This document shows positions 1-8,168 of a DNA stretch of 64,000 bases, one piece after another. The translations under genes and the position numbers were made by a program. The notes beneath the pieces are model-generated. The model was not told the DNA's origin, searched no databases, and saw nothing but the letters and a program-made list of their open reading frames with translations. This stretch comes from Streptomyces sindenensis (GTDB lineage Bacteria; Actinomycetota; Actinomycetes; Streptomycetales; Streptomycetaceae), in contig NZ_BMSG01000006.1 of the NCBI RefSeq assembly GCF_014649035.1, forward strand, positions 124,001 through 188,000. The letters run 5' to 3'. The first letter of the stretch is position 1. Every line of letters begins with the position of its first letter.

Positions 1-959
1 TCCTCGACGACGTTGACGGAGACGGCCAGACCGGCCGGCTCGTCCGAGGCGTCCTTGGTCAGCGCCTTCGCGGCGGCGCCACCGTGCTCGACGATGTCGA
101 AGTGCTCCGGGCGGATGCCGACCGTGACGGTGGTGTCACCACGGTCCATCGCGGTGCTCAGCGCCTCACGCGACACCGGCACCACGCTGTTGCCGAACTT
201 CACACCGCCGTCGGTGATCGGGACCTCGACGAGGTTCATCGCGGGCGAACCGATGAAGCCGGCGACGAAGAGGTTCGCCGGGCGGTCGTACATGTTGCGC
301 GGCGAGTCGACCTGCTGGAGCAGCCCGTCCTTCAGCACCGCGACCCGGTCACCCATGGTGAGGGCCTCGACCTGGTCGTGGGTGACGTACACCGTGGTGA
401 TGCCGAGACGGCGCTGCAGCGAGGCGATCTGCGTACGGGTGGAGACACGCAGCTTGGCGTCGAGGTTCGACAGCGGCTCGTCCATGAGGAAGACCTGCGG
501 CTCCCGCACGATGGCCCGGCCCATCGCCACACGCTGACGCTGACCACCGGAGAGCGCCTTCGGCTTCCGGTCCAGGTACTCGGTGAGGTCCAGCATCTTG
601 GCGGCCTCTTCGACCTTCGCCCGGATCTCGGTCTTGTTCACACCGGCGATCTTGAGCGCGAAGCCCATGTTGTCCGCGACGGTCATGTGCGGGTAGAGCG
701 CGTAGTTCTGGAACACCATGGCGATGTCCCGGTCCTTCGGGGGCAGGTGCGTGACGTCGCGGTCACCGATACGGATCGCGCCGCCGTTGACGTCCTCGAG
801 ACCCGCGAGCATGCGCAGGGAGGTCGACTTGCCACAACCGGAGGGACCGACGAGGACGAGGAACTCACCGTCCGCGATGTCGATCTCGAGCTGGTCCACG
901 GCCGGCTTGGTGGAGCCGGGGTAGACGCGGGACGCCTTGTCGAACGTGACACTGGCCAT
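1..959 (-). CDS. msiK: Sugar ABC transporter ATPase MsiK (5' part, runs off left edge)
   Basis: The first 319 codons of an ABC ATPase of the UgpC/MalK type lie here; the 3' end is outside the window. Walker [10 protein letters not shown] is at residues 38-46, the signature LSGGQ at 136-140 and Walker B FLMDE at 157-161. A C-terminal regulatory part of the TOBE type follows (IRPEH is visible). In Streptomyces this protein, MsiK, is the shared ATPase energising several sugar importers that lack their own ATPase, such as those for cellobiose, maltose and chitobiose. The ATG at 959 has a GAGGAGAA ribosome-binding site, and a 6-bp inverted repeat (978-995) lies in the leader. Family membership is clear; the name msiK rests on the actinobacterial sequence type and its solitary position without permeases. 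Confidence 0.9.
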   Translation of the reverse strand, partial: MASVTFDKASRVYPGSTKPAVDQLEIDIADGEFLVLVGPSGCGKSTSLRMLAGLEDVNGGAIRIGDRDVTHLPPKDRDIAMVFQNYALYPHMTVADNMGFALKIAGVNKTEIRAKVEEAAKMLDLTEYLDRKPKALSGGQRQRVAMGRAIVREPQVFLMDEPLSNLDAKLRVSTRTQIASLQRRLGITTVYVTHDQVEALTMGDRVAVLKDGLLQQVDSPRNMYDRPANLFVAGFIGSPAMNLVEVPITDGGVKFGNSVVPVSREALSTAMDRGDTTVTVGIRPEHFDIVEHGGAAAKALTKDASDEPAGLAVSVNVVE

Positions 960-1134
960 GATGGATCTTCTCCTCAACCGGCAGGAACGTGCCGGACGAT
1001 CCGAGTAGGGAGTGGTCTGGTCCACTGTGGGGACCTGCGGTGACGCTACCTGGCGTTTCCCGATCTGTCAGTAGCCTGGAGCACACGAAATCGCGGACGG
1101 CGAAGGCCCGGCGTTGGTTAGACTGCTCCGGCAC

Positions 1135-1208
1135 GCCTCCTTAGCTCAGCTGGCCAGAGCAACGCACTTGTAATGCGTAGGTCGTCGGTTCGAATCCGAC
1201 AGGGGGCT
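1135..1208 (+). tRNA. tRNA-Thr (anticodon TGT)
   Basis: The cloverleaf can be folded by eye. A 7-bp acceptor stem (GCCTCCT with AGGGGGC, one G-T pair), a D arm TAGCTCAG, a 5-bp anticodon stem ACGCA/TGCGT with loop CTTGTAA, and a T arm with GGTTCGAATCC are present. The anticodon TGT (1169-1171) reads ACA threonine codons. CCA is not encoded. A strong hairpin follows within 10 nt. Confidence 0.95.
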
Positions 1209-1214
1209 CACCGT

Positions 1215-1249
1215 GAAGCCCAGGCCGGATCCCCTCCGGCCTGGGCTTC
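1215..1249 (+). terminator. Hairpin terminator after tRNA-Thr
   Basis: A perfect 15-bp inverted repeat (1215-1229 and 1235-1249) with a 5-nt loop lies 6 nt after the tRNA. There is only a weak T run behind it, as is usual in Streptomyces. Confidence 0.8.
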
Positions 1250-1360
1250 TGCCGTTGGTCCGCCGGGGGCGGCGCAGCCTCGTTCATGCGCCGTCCATCG
1301 GACCCTTATCGCGTTCCCCTACGGTCACGGGCGAGGTCCGAACTCCATGGGGGAAACCAC

Positions 1361-2395
1361 ATGCTCCGCATTCACTTCAATGACGCGGATCTGGCCAGGA
1401 CCCGGCTGGCCGCCGCTCCCGACCCGTTGTTCGAGGTGGCCGCGAGCATGCACCGGCTGCAGTCCAGCCGTGGCCGCTGGGCCTACGCCGGGTGGTACCG
1501 GGCGGCGCGGCAGGAGCTGCGGGAGCAGGGGCTGGAGCGGGCTCTGCGGGGTGTTCTGCTGCCGCTGTACCCCCGGGCCGCCTATTACCCGGACTTTCTG
1601 ACGCCGTCCTCCGGGGTGGAGGGGCTGGAAGCGGGGGTGGAGGCGTTGCTGGCCACGCCGGCGGAGCGGGTCGTGGAGGAGGTCGGCATGCTGGACCGGC
1701 TCATCGGGGCACCGGGGTGGGCGGGGCGGCTGGCCGAGCAGGAGGTGCGCCAGGAGTTCGTGGGGGTGCTGCGGGCCTATTACGGTGCCGTTGTCGTGCC
1801 GCATCAGGAGCGGATTCAGGCGCGGATCGAGGCCGAGCGGGCGGTACGGGGGCGGGGCCTGCTGCACGGTGGGGTCGAGGGCATGCTCGCGGGGCTCGGG
1901 GCCATGTTCCGGTGGTGTCCGCCGGTGTTGGAGGTCGCGTATCCGCGGCAGACGCGGGACCGGGACCTGTATCTGAACGGGCGTGGGCTGACCCTGGTGC
2001 CTTCGTATTTCAACTGGGGGGAGCCGGTCGCCTTCGCTGATCCGGGGCTGCCGCCGGTGCTCTGGTATTCGTTGCTGCACGAGCCCGCGGCGCGCCCCTT
2101 GCGGGCAGAGGATCCTGAGCGGTCTCTGGTCAATCTGCTCGGGCGGGTCCGGGCGGTGGCTCTGCGGGCGGCGGCCGGTGGTGCCACCACGGGGGAGATC
2201 GCCCGGGCGGCCGGGGTCTCGGCGTCCGCCGCCAGTCGGCATGCCACGGTGCTGCGTGATGCGGGGCTCCTGACGACTGCCCGCATCGGGCCGGCGGTTC
2301 TGCATACGCTCACCCCCGCCGGTGCGTCGGTTCTGCGTGCGGCCCGGAGCGCGGCGGGCGAGGCGGCTGCGGACGGTCGCGTTGAGCTGAGTTGA
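1361..2395 (+). CDS. DUF5937 / ArsR-type winged-helix transcriptional regulator
   Basis: A protein of about 344 residues. The long N-terminal part, starting MLRIHFNDADLARTRLA, matches the actinobacterial DUF5937 type. The C-terminal 80 residues form a winged helix-turn-helix (ATTGEIARAAGVSASAASRHATVLRDAGL), with recognition helix SASAASRHATVL. Such proteins are presumed intracellular DNA-binding regulators; no ligand can be named. The ATG at 1361 is chosen because GGGGGAAA precedes it; an in-frame upstream start at 1286 lacks a site and would run close to the tRNA terminator. The last codons (GTT GAG CTG AGT TGA) are already part of the pentanucleotide repeat that follows, so the extreme C-terminus may vary between strains. 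Confidence 0.8.
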   Translation: MLRIHFNDADLARTRLAAAPDPLFEVAASMHRLQSSRGRWAYAGWYRAARQELREQGLERALRGVLLPLYPRAAYYPDFLTPSSGVEGLEAGVEALLATPAERVVEEVGMLDRLIGAPGWAGRLAEQEVRQEFVGVLRAYYGAVVVPHQERIQARIEAERAVRGRGLLHGGVEGMLAGLGAMFRWCPPVLEVAYPRQTRDRDLYLNGRGLTLVPSYFNWGEPVAFADPGLPPVLWYSLLHEPAARPLRAEDPERSLVNLLGRVRAVALRAAAGGATTGEIARAAGVSASAASRHATVLRDAGLLTTARIGPAVLHTLTPAGASVLRAARSAAGEAAADGRVELS

Positions 2396-2450
2396 GTTGA
2401 GTCGAGCTGAGTTGAGTCGAGCTGAGTTGAGCTGAGCTGAGTTGAGCTGA
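2382..2450 (+). repeat. Pentanucleotide tandem repeat (YYGAG)n
   Basis: About 14 head-to-tail units of TTGAG, CTGAG or TCGAG run from the last codons of the DUF5937 regulator into the spacer. The stop codon TGA lies inside the repeat, so unit gain or loss could change the C-terminus. Confidence 0.9.
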
Positions 2451-2595
2451 CGGGTCTGGTCGCGCCACCGTTCTTCGGGTGGTGCCCCCGGTCCACTTTG
2501 GCGGGGGCGAAGAACGGTGGCGGACCGCCGGTTCCACTGTCGCCCGGGTGGGGCGGGCCGGGCCATGCTTTTGTGCCTGAGCGCAAAGGTGCAGG

Positions 2596-3465
2596 TCAGT
2601 GGGGGGCGTGGCGTATGCGGTGGAGCAGGGTGCGGGCGTCGGGGCGGTCGGTGGGTGTTCGGGCCAGGCAGTCGCGGATGATTTTCTGCCAGGTCGGCGG
2701 GAGGGCGGTGGACAGCTTGAGTCGCTGGGTTGCGCGGGCGTAGCGGATCGCGGCGTTGCAGCGGGCGGCCGTGGTGGTGCCGGGCAGGGGGTGGGTGCCG
2801 GTGAGGAGGGTGTGGGCGAGGACGCCGAAGGCCCATATGTCGACCGATGGCTGTACGGGGGTGCCTCGTTCGTCCATCTCGGGCCAGAGCTGTTCGGGCG
2901 GGGTGTGGTCGCGGTTGGTGAAGGGGGGTGCGTAGGCGTGGGTGCCTTCGAGGCGGGCGGCGGTGTTGAAGTCGGCGAGGCGTACGGTTCCGTCGGCCAT
3001 GACGAGGATGTTGGCCGGTTTGAGGTCGCCGTGGATCCAGCCCGCTTCGTGGAGGTGGGCGAGGCCCTCGCAGATCTGGGTGAGGGTCGCTGCGGGGTCG
3101 GCGGGGGGCGGTGCGGTGTGCAGGCAGGAGCGGGCGCGTTCGAGGATCAGGGCGGTGGCGCCGTGGAGGTGCGGGTGTCGGGGGTCGTGGGCGGTGAGGG
3201 TGTCGTAGAGGCGGATCAGCCGGGGTGAGCGGAGGTGGTGGAGGAGTTCGACCTCGCGCCGGATCAGGCTGTGGAGGAGGTGGGGGCGGCGGGGGGTGGG
3301 GGTGGCCGTGGGCCAGAACTTGAGGGCGGCGGTTCTGGGGGCGCCGTGGGTGCGGTGTGCGGCGTAGACGGTGGTGAAGGCGCCCGAGGCGAGGGGGCGG
3401 TCGACGTTCCAGTCGCCGATGCGGTGGCCCCGGGGGACGGTGACGGTGTGCGGGCCGGTCCTCAT
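2596..3465 (-). CDS. Serine/threonine protein kinase (cytosolic, DFN variant)
   Basis: A compact kinase domain of 289 residues with no membrane segment. Visible motifs are a degenerate glycine loop LASGAFTTVY (26-34), the ATP-positioning lysine in AALKFW (Lys49), the catalytic loop HGDLKPAN (Asp147, Asn152), and a metal-binding motif DFN (165-167) in place of DFG. PPE (189-191) stands for APE, and a DIWAFG helix follows (209-214). Phosphotransfer residues are kept, so an active kinase is likely. The start at 3465 overlaps the stop of the FHA gene as ATGA with GAGG upstream; a second ATG at 3471 is less well spaced. Translational coupling suggests the FHA protein is partner or substrate. Target unknown. 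Confidence 0.85.
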   Translation of the reverse strand: MRTGPHTVTVPRGHRIGDWNVDRPLASGAFTTVYAAHRTHGAPRTAALKFWPTATPTPRRPHLLHSLIRREVELLHHLRSPRLIRLYDTLTAHDPRHPHLHGATALILERARSCLHTAPPPADPAATLTQICEGLAHLHEAGWIHGDLKPANILVMADGTVRLADFNTAARLEGTHAYAPPFTNRDHTPPEQLWPEMDERGTPVQPSVDIWAFGVLAHTLLTGTHPLPGTTTAARCNAAIRYARATQRLKLSTALPPTWQKIIRDCLARTPTDRPDARTLLHRIRHAPH

Positions 3466-4202
3466 TCGCATCCCTCGTGGGCGGGGGAGGCCAGGACGAT
3501 GAGGTCGTCCTCGCGTACGAGGTCGAAGCGGAGGGCGAGGGAGGCGAGGGTTTCCTTCTTGCCGTTGGCGCGGCGGCCGGGTTCGGCGGTGTCCGGGCCG
3601 GGGCGTAGGCGGAGTTTGAGGGCGAGGTAGTCGATGTTCCAGTAGACGGCGGAGCGCTTGACGGTCGGCCAGGTGGGGCGGAGCCGTTGGACGAGGTGGT
3701 CGACGGCGGGGGTGGGGGCGTGGGGTTCGCCGCGGAGGCGCGGTTCGCAGAGGGCGGCGAGGACGGCGAAGTAGCGTTTGGTGCGGTCGAGGGTGAAGGC
3801 GGGTGTGGTGGCGGAGCCGGGGAGGTCGTGGGGTTCGGCTCCGGTGAAGTTCTGGCGGGGCGCCCAGACGTCGAAGGTGAGGAGGTCGCCTGCGGCGGGC
3901 AGGACGACACGGGAGAACTCGAAGGCCACGGGGGCGTTGATGCGGCCGGGGGCGACTTTGATGTGCTCGCCTGCGCCTTCGGGGTTCTCCACGACGTAGG
4001 TCTGGTCGGTGCTGCGGTTGGTCAGGAGCCAGAAGTCGTGTTGTGCGGTGATGGTCCCGGCGATGCGGGGGACGCCTTCGTGGGTGATGGTGAGGCCGTC
4101 GGGTGTCTCTCGTCGGCCGAAGGTGAGGTCTTCGCCGGAGGCGATGGTGATCTGGCCGTCCGGGTGCGCGCATGCCGGAGGTACGACGATGACGCTGTAC
4201 AT
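3462..4202 (-). CDS. FHA-domain-like protein coupled to the kinase
   Basis: A protein of 246 residues. Residues about 20-80 show an FHA-like pattern: LTFGRRET, then HEGVPRIAGTI, then FWLLTNRSTDQTYVV, which resembles the GR...S.H...N core although the canonical Ser-His pair is not exact. The C-terminal half (from FTLDRTKRYFAVLAALCEP) is a helical region that looks like a winged-helix/regulatory tail. FHA domains bind phosphothreonine peptides, and the gene overlaps the downstream kinase by 4 nt, so it probably recruits the kinase or is its substrate. ATG at 4202 has AGGGGAC 8 nt upstream. A CTCCCCC/GGGGGAG hairpin lies at 4237-4260, upstream of the start. Assignment is by pattern, not a search. 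Confidence 0.65.
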   Translation of the reverse strand: MYSVIVVPPACAHPDGQITIASGEDLTFGRRETPDGLTITHEGVPRIAGTITAQHDFWLLTNRSTDQTYVVENPEGAGEHIKVAPGRINAPVAFEFSRVVLPAAGDLLTFDVWAPRQNFTGAEPHDLPGSATTPAFTLDRTKRYFAVLAALCEPRLRGEPHAPTPAVDHLVQRLRPTWPTVKRSAVYWNIDYLALKLRLRPGPDTAEPGRRANGKKETLASLALRFDLVREDDLIVLASPAHEGCE

Positions 4203-4370
4203 GGACTTGTCCCCTCGTCAAGCCATGAGGGCCACCCTCCCCCGGTCCAACAGGGGGGAGATTAGGCGAGGTCGGCGTACGGGGTAAAGGGGTGCCGGGT
4301 TCGGCGTGGCGGTGTTCGGGCGCGGTTCGGGGGCTGGGTGTGCCACGCGGAGGCACCCGCGTGTGCCGAC

Positions 4371-4535
4371 GTGGCGTCCTGTGGTGTCAGTGTGGCGCCA
4401 TCTAGGGGTGTGCGGGGCGCCTCCGTGGTGTCATCGCGTGCATGATGGTCGAGTATTTGCAGGTCAGAGGCCATTTTAGAGGCGAGGCGCCAAAGTGGCT
4501 CGACGTGGTGCCATTCGTGTGCCATGATGGCGTCA
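4371..4535 (+). promoter_or_regulatory. Array of GTGGYGYCA direct repeats before the RHH gene
   Basis: The 330-nt spacer between the FHA gene and the RHH gene has no credible ORF. It carries six same-orientation copies of GTGGYGYCA or close variants, at 4371, 4381, 4392, 4425, 4505 and 4527. The first three are 10-11 nt apart, one helical turn. The last copy abuts the ATG at 4535 and contains GCCATGATGGC, a 5-1-5 palindrome. Ribbon-helix-helix proteins commonly bind short phased direct repeats, so autoregulation by the next gene is inferred. Confidence 0.55.
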
Positions 4536-5059
4536 TGGACCTCACCCCCTACGTCGACAATCTCCGGCGGGAACTCGCCGTCGCCGCGGATGCCGGCGGC
4601 GACGAAGCCCGTGCCCTCGCCGAGCGGCTCAGTGTTCCGCTGGAATCCGCTGCCCGGCTGACCCTGCTCAACGTGCTCTCCGCCGCCATGAGCGACGTCA
4701 CCCGGGAGCTGGCTCCCGGCTCGGTCGACGTACGGCTGCGCGGGCTCGATCCCGAGTTCGTGGTGACGCCGCCGCCGGCACCCGAGCCGGTGCGGGAGGA
4801 GCGGGAACCCGTGGTGGCTCCCGTCGTGGCCGCGCCGCCCGCCGTGGAGGCCGACGACGGCACCATGGTCCGGATCAACCTCCGCCTCCCCGCCCACCTC
4901 AAGGGCCGCGCCGAGAGCGCGGCGGCGGCGGAGGGGCTGTCGGTCAACGCCTGGCTCGTACGAGCCGTGTCCGTCGCCCTCGACGGCGGGGGGCGCGCGA
5001 GCGCACCGGGCCGGGGCAAGGACTCGGGCGGTCGCGGTTTCACCGGCTGGGTCCGCTAG
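4535..5059 (+). CDS. Ribbon-helix-helix (HicB/Arc-like) DNA-binding protein
   Basis: A protein of 174 residues. A helical N-terminus (1-60) and a proline/valine-rich linker (75-105) lead to a ribbon-helix-helix at about 111-149: MVRINLRLPAHLKGRAESAA, then GLSVNAWLVRAVSVAL. This is the layout of HicB-family antitoxin-like repressors in Streptomyces, but no HicA toxin gene is adjacent. Start ATG 4535 (MDLTPYVDN) is chosen because the in-frame extension to 4442 would consume the operator array. The stop codon TAG is the left CTAG boundary of a MITE-like repeat. Downstream, after the repeat, are DUF4097 and an ABC exporter on the same strand, which it may control. Confidence 0.8.
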   Translation: MDLTPYVDNLRRELAVAADAGGDEARALAERLSVPLESAARLTLLNVLSAAMSDVTRELAPGSVDVRLRGLDPEFVVTPPPAPEPVREEREPVVAPVVAAPPAVEADDGTMVRINLRLPAHLKGRAESAAAAEGLSVNAWLVRAVSVALDGGGRASAPGRGKDSGGRGFTGWVR

Positions 5060-5233
5060 GTCCTGTCGTCACACTGCCGTCTGCCGCGCGACGCCCGGCA
5101 CGCACGCTCGCGGCGTTGCCCAAATGCCCTGGTAGCTCCGCTACAAGACCATTCAGGCGCCTTGCGATCGCACGCACCGGACGCCGCGCGGCCGCCCTCC
5201 GGGCGACGACGGCAGTTTGACGACAGGACCTAG
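5056..5233. mobile_element. MITE-like palindromic element, copy 1 (CTAG target duplication)
   Basis: The element carries terminal inverted repeats of about 22-25 bp starting GTCCTGTCGTCAMACTGCCG, one mismatch apart, at 5060-5081 and 5208-5229. It is bounded by CTAG on both sides (5056-5059 and 5230-5233), which reads as a 4-bp target duplication. The interior is itself an imperfect long palindrome (GCCGCGCG...CGCGCGGC) with centre TGGTAGCTCCGCTACA. No ORF is present, so it is non-autonomous. CTAG supplies the stop codon of the upstream gene. A short second copy lies at 44115-44183. Confidence 0.7.
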
Positions 5234-5345
5234 CAGCCGCCGCTTCACACCTCACTTCACCGGCGGATCGCCGATCCGGCCGACGTTCCCCATCGATCAC
5301 CACTGATCGCTCATCAACTCACCGAGCCAAGAGGACGGGACAGCC

Positions 5346-6236
5346 ATGCCTTCTTTCGAAACCCCTGAGCCGATTTCCGCCGTCGTGGAGCTGGACGCCG
5401 GTACCGCCCGGATCACCGCAGGCAAGCGCACCGACACGGTCGTCGAGGTGCTGCCGGGCGACGGCGCCGACCAGGACGACGTACGCGCCGTGCGGCAGAC
5501 CCAGGTCACCTGCTCGGGCGGTCGCCTCACCGTCAGGACCCCGAAGAAGCGGACCCTGTTCGGCAAGCCGGGCTCCGTCGTGGTGAGCATCGAACTGCCC
5601 GCCGGCTCCGACGTGCGGGGCACCTCCGCCCTGGGCGGCTTCTTCTGCGAAGGGCCCCTCGGCGAGGTGCGGCTGAAGACCTCGCTCGGCGACCTCCAGG
5701 TGGACGAGGCGGCTCTCGTCGAGCTCACCACCGACCACGGCGATCTCCGCCTGGGGCGCTGCACCGGTAACGCCGAGGCCGTCGGCTCGGGCCGGGTCGA
5801 GATCGGCTCGGTCGCCGGGGCCGCGGTCGTCAAGAACGGCAACGGTACGACCGAGATCGACGAGGTCGGCGGGGAGCTGAAGGTCAACGCGGCCAACGGC
5901 GACATCTCGGTGGGCGTCGCGCACGGCGAGGTCGTCGCCAAGTCCGCCAACGGCCGGATCGAGATCGGCGTCGCCCACGCCGGGGTGGAGGCGACGTCCT
6001 CCAACGGCCGGATCCGGGTCGGCGACGTGATCCGGGGGCGGACCGCCCTGCGGACGTCGGTCGGCGACCTCGAAGTGGGCATCCACGAGGGCACCGCCGC
6101 CTGGCTCGACCTGAACCCCAGGTTCGGCACCGTACGCAACTCGCTCGGCGCCGCCGCCGGTCCCGAGGACTCCGACGAGACCGTCGAGGTGCACGCCCGC
6201 AGCGGGGCCGGCGACATCATCGTCCGCCGCGCCTGA
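5346..6236 (+). CDS. DUF4097 beta-strand repeat protein
   Basis: A protein of 296 residues rich in short repeated strands (KTSLGDLQV, TDHGDLRLG, NGNGTTEI, AANGDISVG, SANGRIEIG, SSNGRIRVG, TSVGDLEVG). This is the right-handed beta-helix pattern of the DUF4097/DUF4098 adhesin-like family. There is no signal peptide or membrane segment, so it is probably cytoplasmic. Function of the family is not established. The ATG at 5346 follows AAGAGGACGG. The gene precedes a two-gene ABC exporter by 41 nt and is likely co-transcribed with it, so a role accessory to the exporter or as a sensor is inferred only from context. Confidence 0.8.
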   Translation: MPSFETPEPISAVVELDAGTARITAGKRTDTVVEVLPGDGADQDDVRAVRQTQVTCSGGRLTVRTPKKRTLFGKPGSVVVSIELPAGSDVRGTSALGGFFCEGPLGEVRLKTSLGDLQVDEAALVELTTDHGDLRLGRCTGNAEAVGSGRVEIGSVAGAAVVKNGNGTTEIDEVGGELKVNAANGDISVGVAHGEVVAKSANGRIEIGVAHAGVEATSSNGRIRVGDVIRGRTALRTSVGDLEVGIHEGTAAWLDLNPRFGTVRNSLGAAAGPEDSDETVEVHARSGAGDIIVRRA

Positions 6237-6277
6237 CCCCGCCCCGTTCTCCTCACCGCTTGCGAAAGGGAACCAAC

Positions 6278-7276
6278 ATGACTGTCAACCGGGCCTTTGT
6301 GCCGCGTGCCGCCCAGGCCGCGACGCAGGCGATCAGCGCCACCGGACTGCGCAAGTCCTACGGCGACAAGGTCGTGCTCGACGGCATCGACCTGTCGGTG
6401 CCGCAGGGCACGGTGTTCTCCCTGCTCGGCCCGAACGGCGCGGGCAAGACCACCGCCGTCAAGATTCTCTCCACCCTCATCACCGCCGACTCCGGTGAAC
6501 TGAGTGTCGGGGGACATGACGTGGCCGCCGATCCGCAGGCCGTGCGGGCCGCGATCGGGGTCACGGGGCAGTTCTCGGCCGTCGACGGGCTGATCACCGG
6601 CGAGGAGAACATGCTGCTGATGGCGGACCTGCACCATCTGTCCAGGCGTGAGGGGCGGCGGTTGGCCGCCGAACTCCTGGAGCGTTTCGATCTGGTGGAG
6701 GCGGCGAAGAAGCCCGCCGCCGGCTACTCCGGCGGCATGAAGCGCCGTCTCGACATCGCCATGACGCTGGTCGGCGGGCCCCGGATCATCTTCCTCGACG
6801 AGCCGACCACCGGCCTGGACCCCCGCTCCCGCCACACCATGTGGGGCATCGTCCGCGAGCTGGTCGCCGATGGTGTGACCGTCTTCCTCACCACCCAGTA
6901 TCTGGAGGAGGCCGACGAGCTGGCCGACCGCATCGCCGTTCTGCACGACGGGAAGATCGCCGCCGAGGGCAGTGCCGAGGAGCTGAAGCGGATCGTCCCG
7001 GGCGGGCACGTCAAGCTCCGTTTCACCGACCCGGACAACTACCGGTCCGCCGCCTCCGCCCTGCGCGACGCCGCGCGCGACGACGAGGCGCTGGCGCTCC
7101 AGATCCCCAGCGACGGCAGCCAGCGCGAACTGCGCTCCATCCTCGACTGGCTGGACTCGGCCGGTATCGAGGCGGACGAGCTGACCGTGCACACGCCCGA
7201 CCTCGACGACGTCTTCTTCGCCCTCACCGCCGCCGCCCCCGCCCGGAACAACCAGCCGAAGGAGACCGTCCGATGA
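6278..7276 (+). CDS. ABC exporter ATPase, DrrA type
   Basis: A protein of 332 residues with one nucleotide-binding domain. Walker [10 protein letters not shown] is at 51-59, followed by signature YSGGMKRRLD and Walker [19 protein letters not shown]-terminal extension carries the daunorubicin-resistance-type tail (LTVHTPDLDDVFFALT). It would drive export of a hydrophobic compound through the permease encoded by the next gene, whose ATG overlaps this stop (ATGA at 7273-7276). The start at 6278 has GAAAGGGAA upstream. No substrate can be inferred. Confidence 0.9.
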   Translation: MTVNRAFVPRAAQAATQAISATGLRKSYGDKVVLDGIDLSVPQGTVFSLLGPNGAGKTTAVKILSTLITADSGELSVGGHDVAADPQAVRAAIGVTGQFSAVDGLITGEENMLLMADLHHLSRREGRRLAAELLERFDLVEAAKKPAAGYSGGMKRRLDIAMTLVGGPRIIFLDEPTTGLDPRSRHTMWGIVRELVADGVTVFLTTQYLEEADELADRIAVLHDGKIAAEGSAEELKRIVPGGHVKLRFTDPDNYRSAASALRDAARDDEALALQIPSDGSQRELRSILDWLDSAGIEADELTVHTPDLDDVFFALTAAAPARNNQPKETVR

Positions 7277-8064
7277 GCTCGCTCACCCTCGCCGTCCGCG
7301 ACACGAACACCATGCTGCGCCGCAACCTCCTGCACGCCCGGCGCTACCCCTCCCTCACCCTCAACCTGCTCCTCACGCCTGTCATGCTCCTGCTGCTTTT
7401 CGTCTACATCTTCGGCGATGTGATGAGCGCGGGCATCGGCGGCGCGGGGGCCGACCGCTCCGCGTACATCGCCTACATCGTGCCGGGGCTGCTGCTGCTG
7501 ACCATCGGCTCCACGGTGGTCGGGACCGCGGTGTCCGTCTCCAACGACATGACCGAGGGCATCATCGCCCGTTTCCGCACGATGGCCATCCACCGCAGCT
7601 CGGTGCTCGTCGGACATGTCGTCGGCAGCGTGCTCCAGAGCGTGCTGAGCGTGGTCGTGGTCGGCGCGGTCGGCGTCGCCATCGGCTTCCGGTCCACCGA
7701 CGCCACGGTCCTGGAGTGGCTGGCCGCGTTCGGGCTGCTCGTGCTCTTCTCCGCCGCCCTCACCTGGGTCGCCGTCGGCATGGGCCTGATCAGCCCGAAC
7801 GCGGAGGCGGCCAGCAACAACGCCCTGCCGATGGTGCTGCTCCCGATGCTGTCCAGCGCCTTCATCCCGGTGGAGACGATGCCGGGCTGGTTCCGGCCGA
7901 TCGCGGAGTACCAGCCCTTCACCCCGGCGATCGAGACCCTGCGCGGCCTGCTGCTCGGCACCGAGATCGGCCACAACGGCTGGCTGGCAGTCGGCTGGAG
8001 CGTCGGTCTGGTGGTCCTCGGCTACTTCTGGGCGACCGCGAAGTTCGCGCGGGATCCCCGGTAG
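7273..8064 (+). CDS. ABC-2 permease, DrrB type
   Basis: A protein of 263 residues with about six hydrophobic segments: near 25-45, around YIAYIVPGLLLLTIGSTVVG, VVVVGAVGVAIGF, WLAAFGLLVLFSAALTWVAVGM, ALPMVLLPMLSSAFIPVETMP, and WLAVGWSVGLVVLGYFWAT. The motif PGWFRPIAEYQPFTPAIETLRGLL is the conserved ABC-2 membrane signature. It forms an exporter with the ATPase encoded immediately upstream, with which it is translationally coupled. Similar in kind to, but separate from, the PadR-controlled pair at 56768-58569. Confidence 0.9.
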   Translation: MSSLTLAVRDTNTMLRRNLLHARRYPSLTLNLLLTPVMLLLLFVYIFGDVMSAGIGGAGADRSAYIAYIVPGLLLLTIGSTVVGTAVSVSNDMTEGIIARFRTMAIHRSSVLVGHVVGSVLQSVLSVVVVGAVGVAIGFRSTDATVLEWLAAFGLLVLFSAALTWVAVGMGLISPNAEAASNNALPMVLLPMLSSAFIPVETMPGWFRPIAEYQPFTPAIETLRGLLLGTEIGHNGWLAVGWSVGLVVLGYFWATAKFARDPR

Positions 8065-8168
8065 CCGGGCGGGCCGGGGGGTGAAGTTCCCTTGCTCCGC
8101 GTGGAGATGTGCGGAGATGTGGTGAGGTCCCGGGCCGATTTCTACCGAGGGGTAGGCGGCCCGGGATC

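Noticed and set aside
2596..3465. Pseudokinase because of DFN and HGD
   Set aside because: The metal-binding Asp165, catalytic Asp147, Asn152 and Lys49 are all present, so catalysis is still plausible.
1325..3910. 861-codon minus-strand open frame across three genes
   Set aside because: Antisense to the DUF5937 gene and out of frame with the kinase and FHA genes; it passes through the pentanucleotide repeat as QLNSAQLNS tracts.
4535..5059. HicAB toxin-antitoxin module
   Set aside because: Only the RHH half is present; no small HicA-like gene lies on either side, so a toxin-antitoxin call is not supported.
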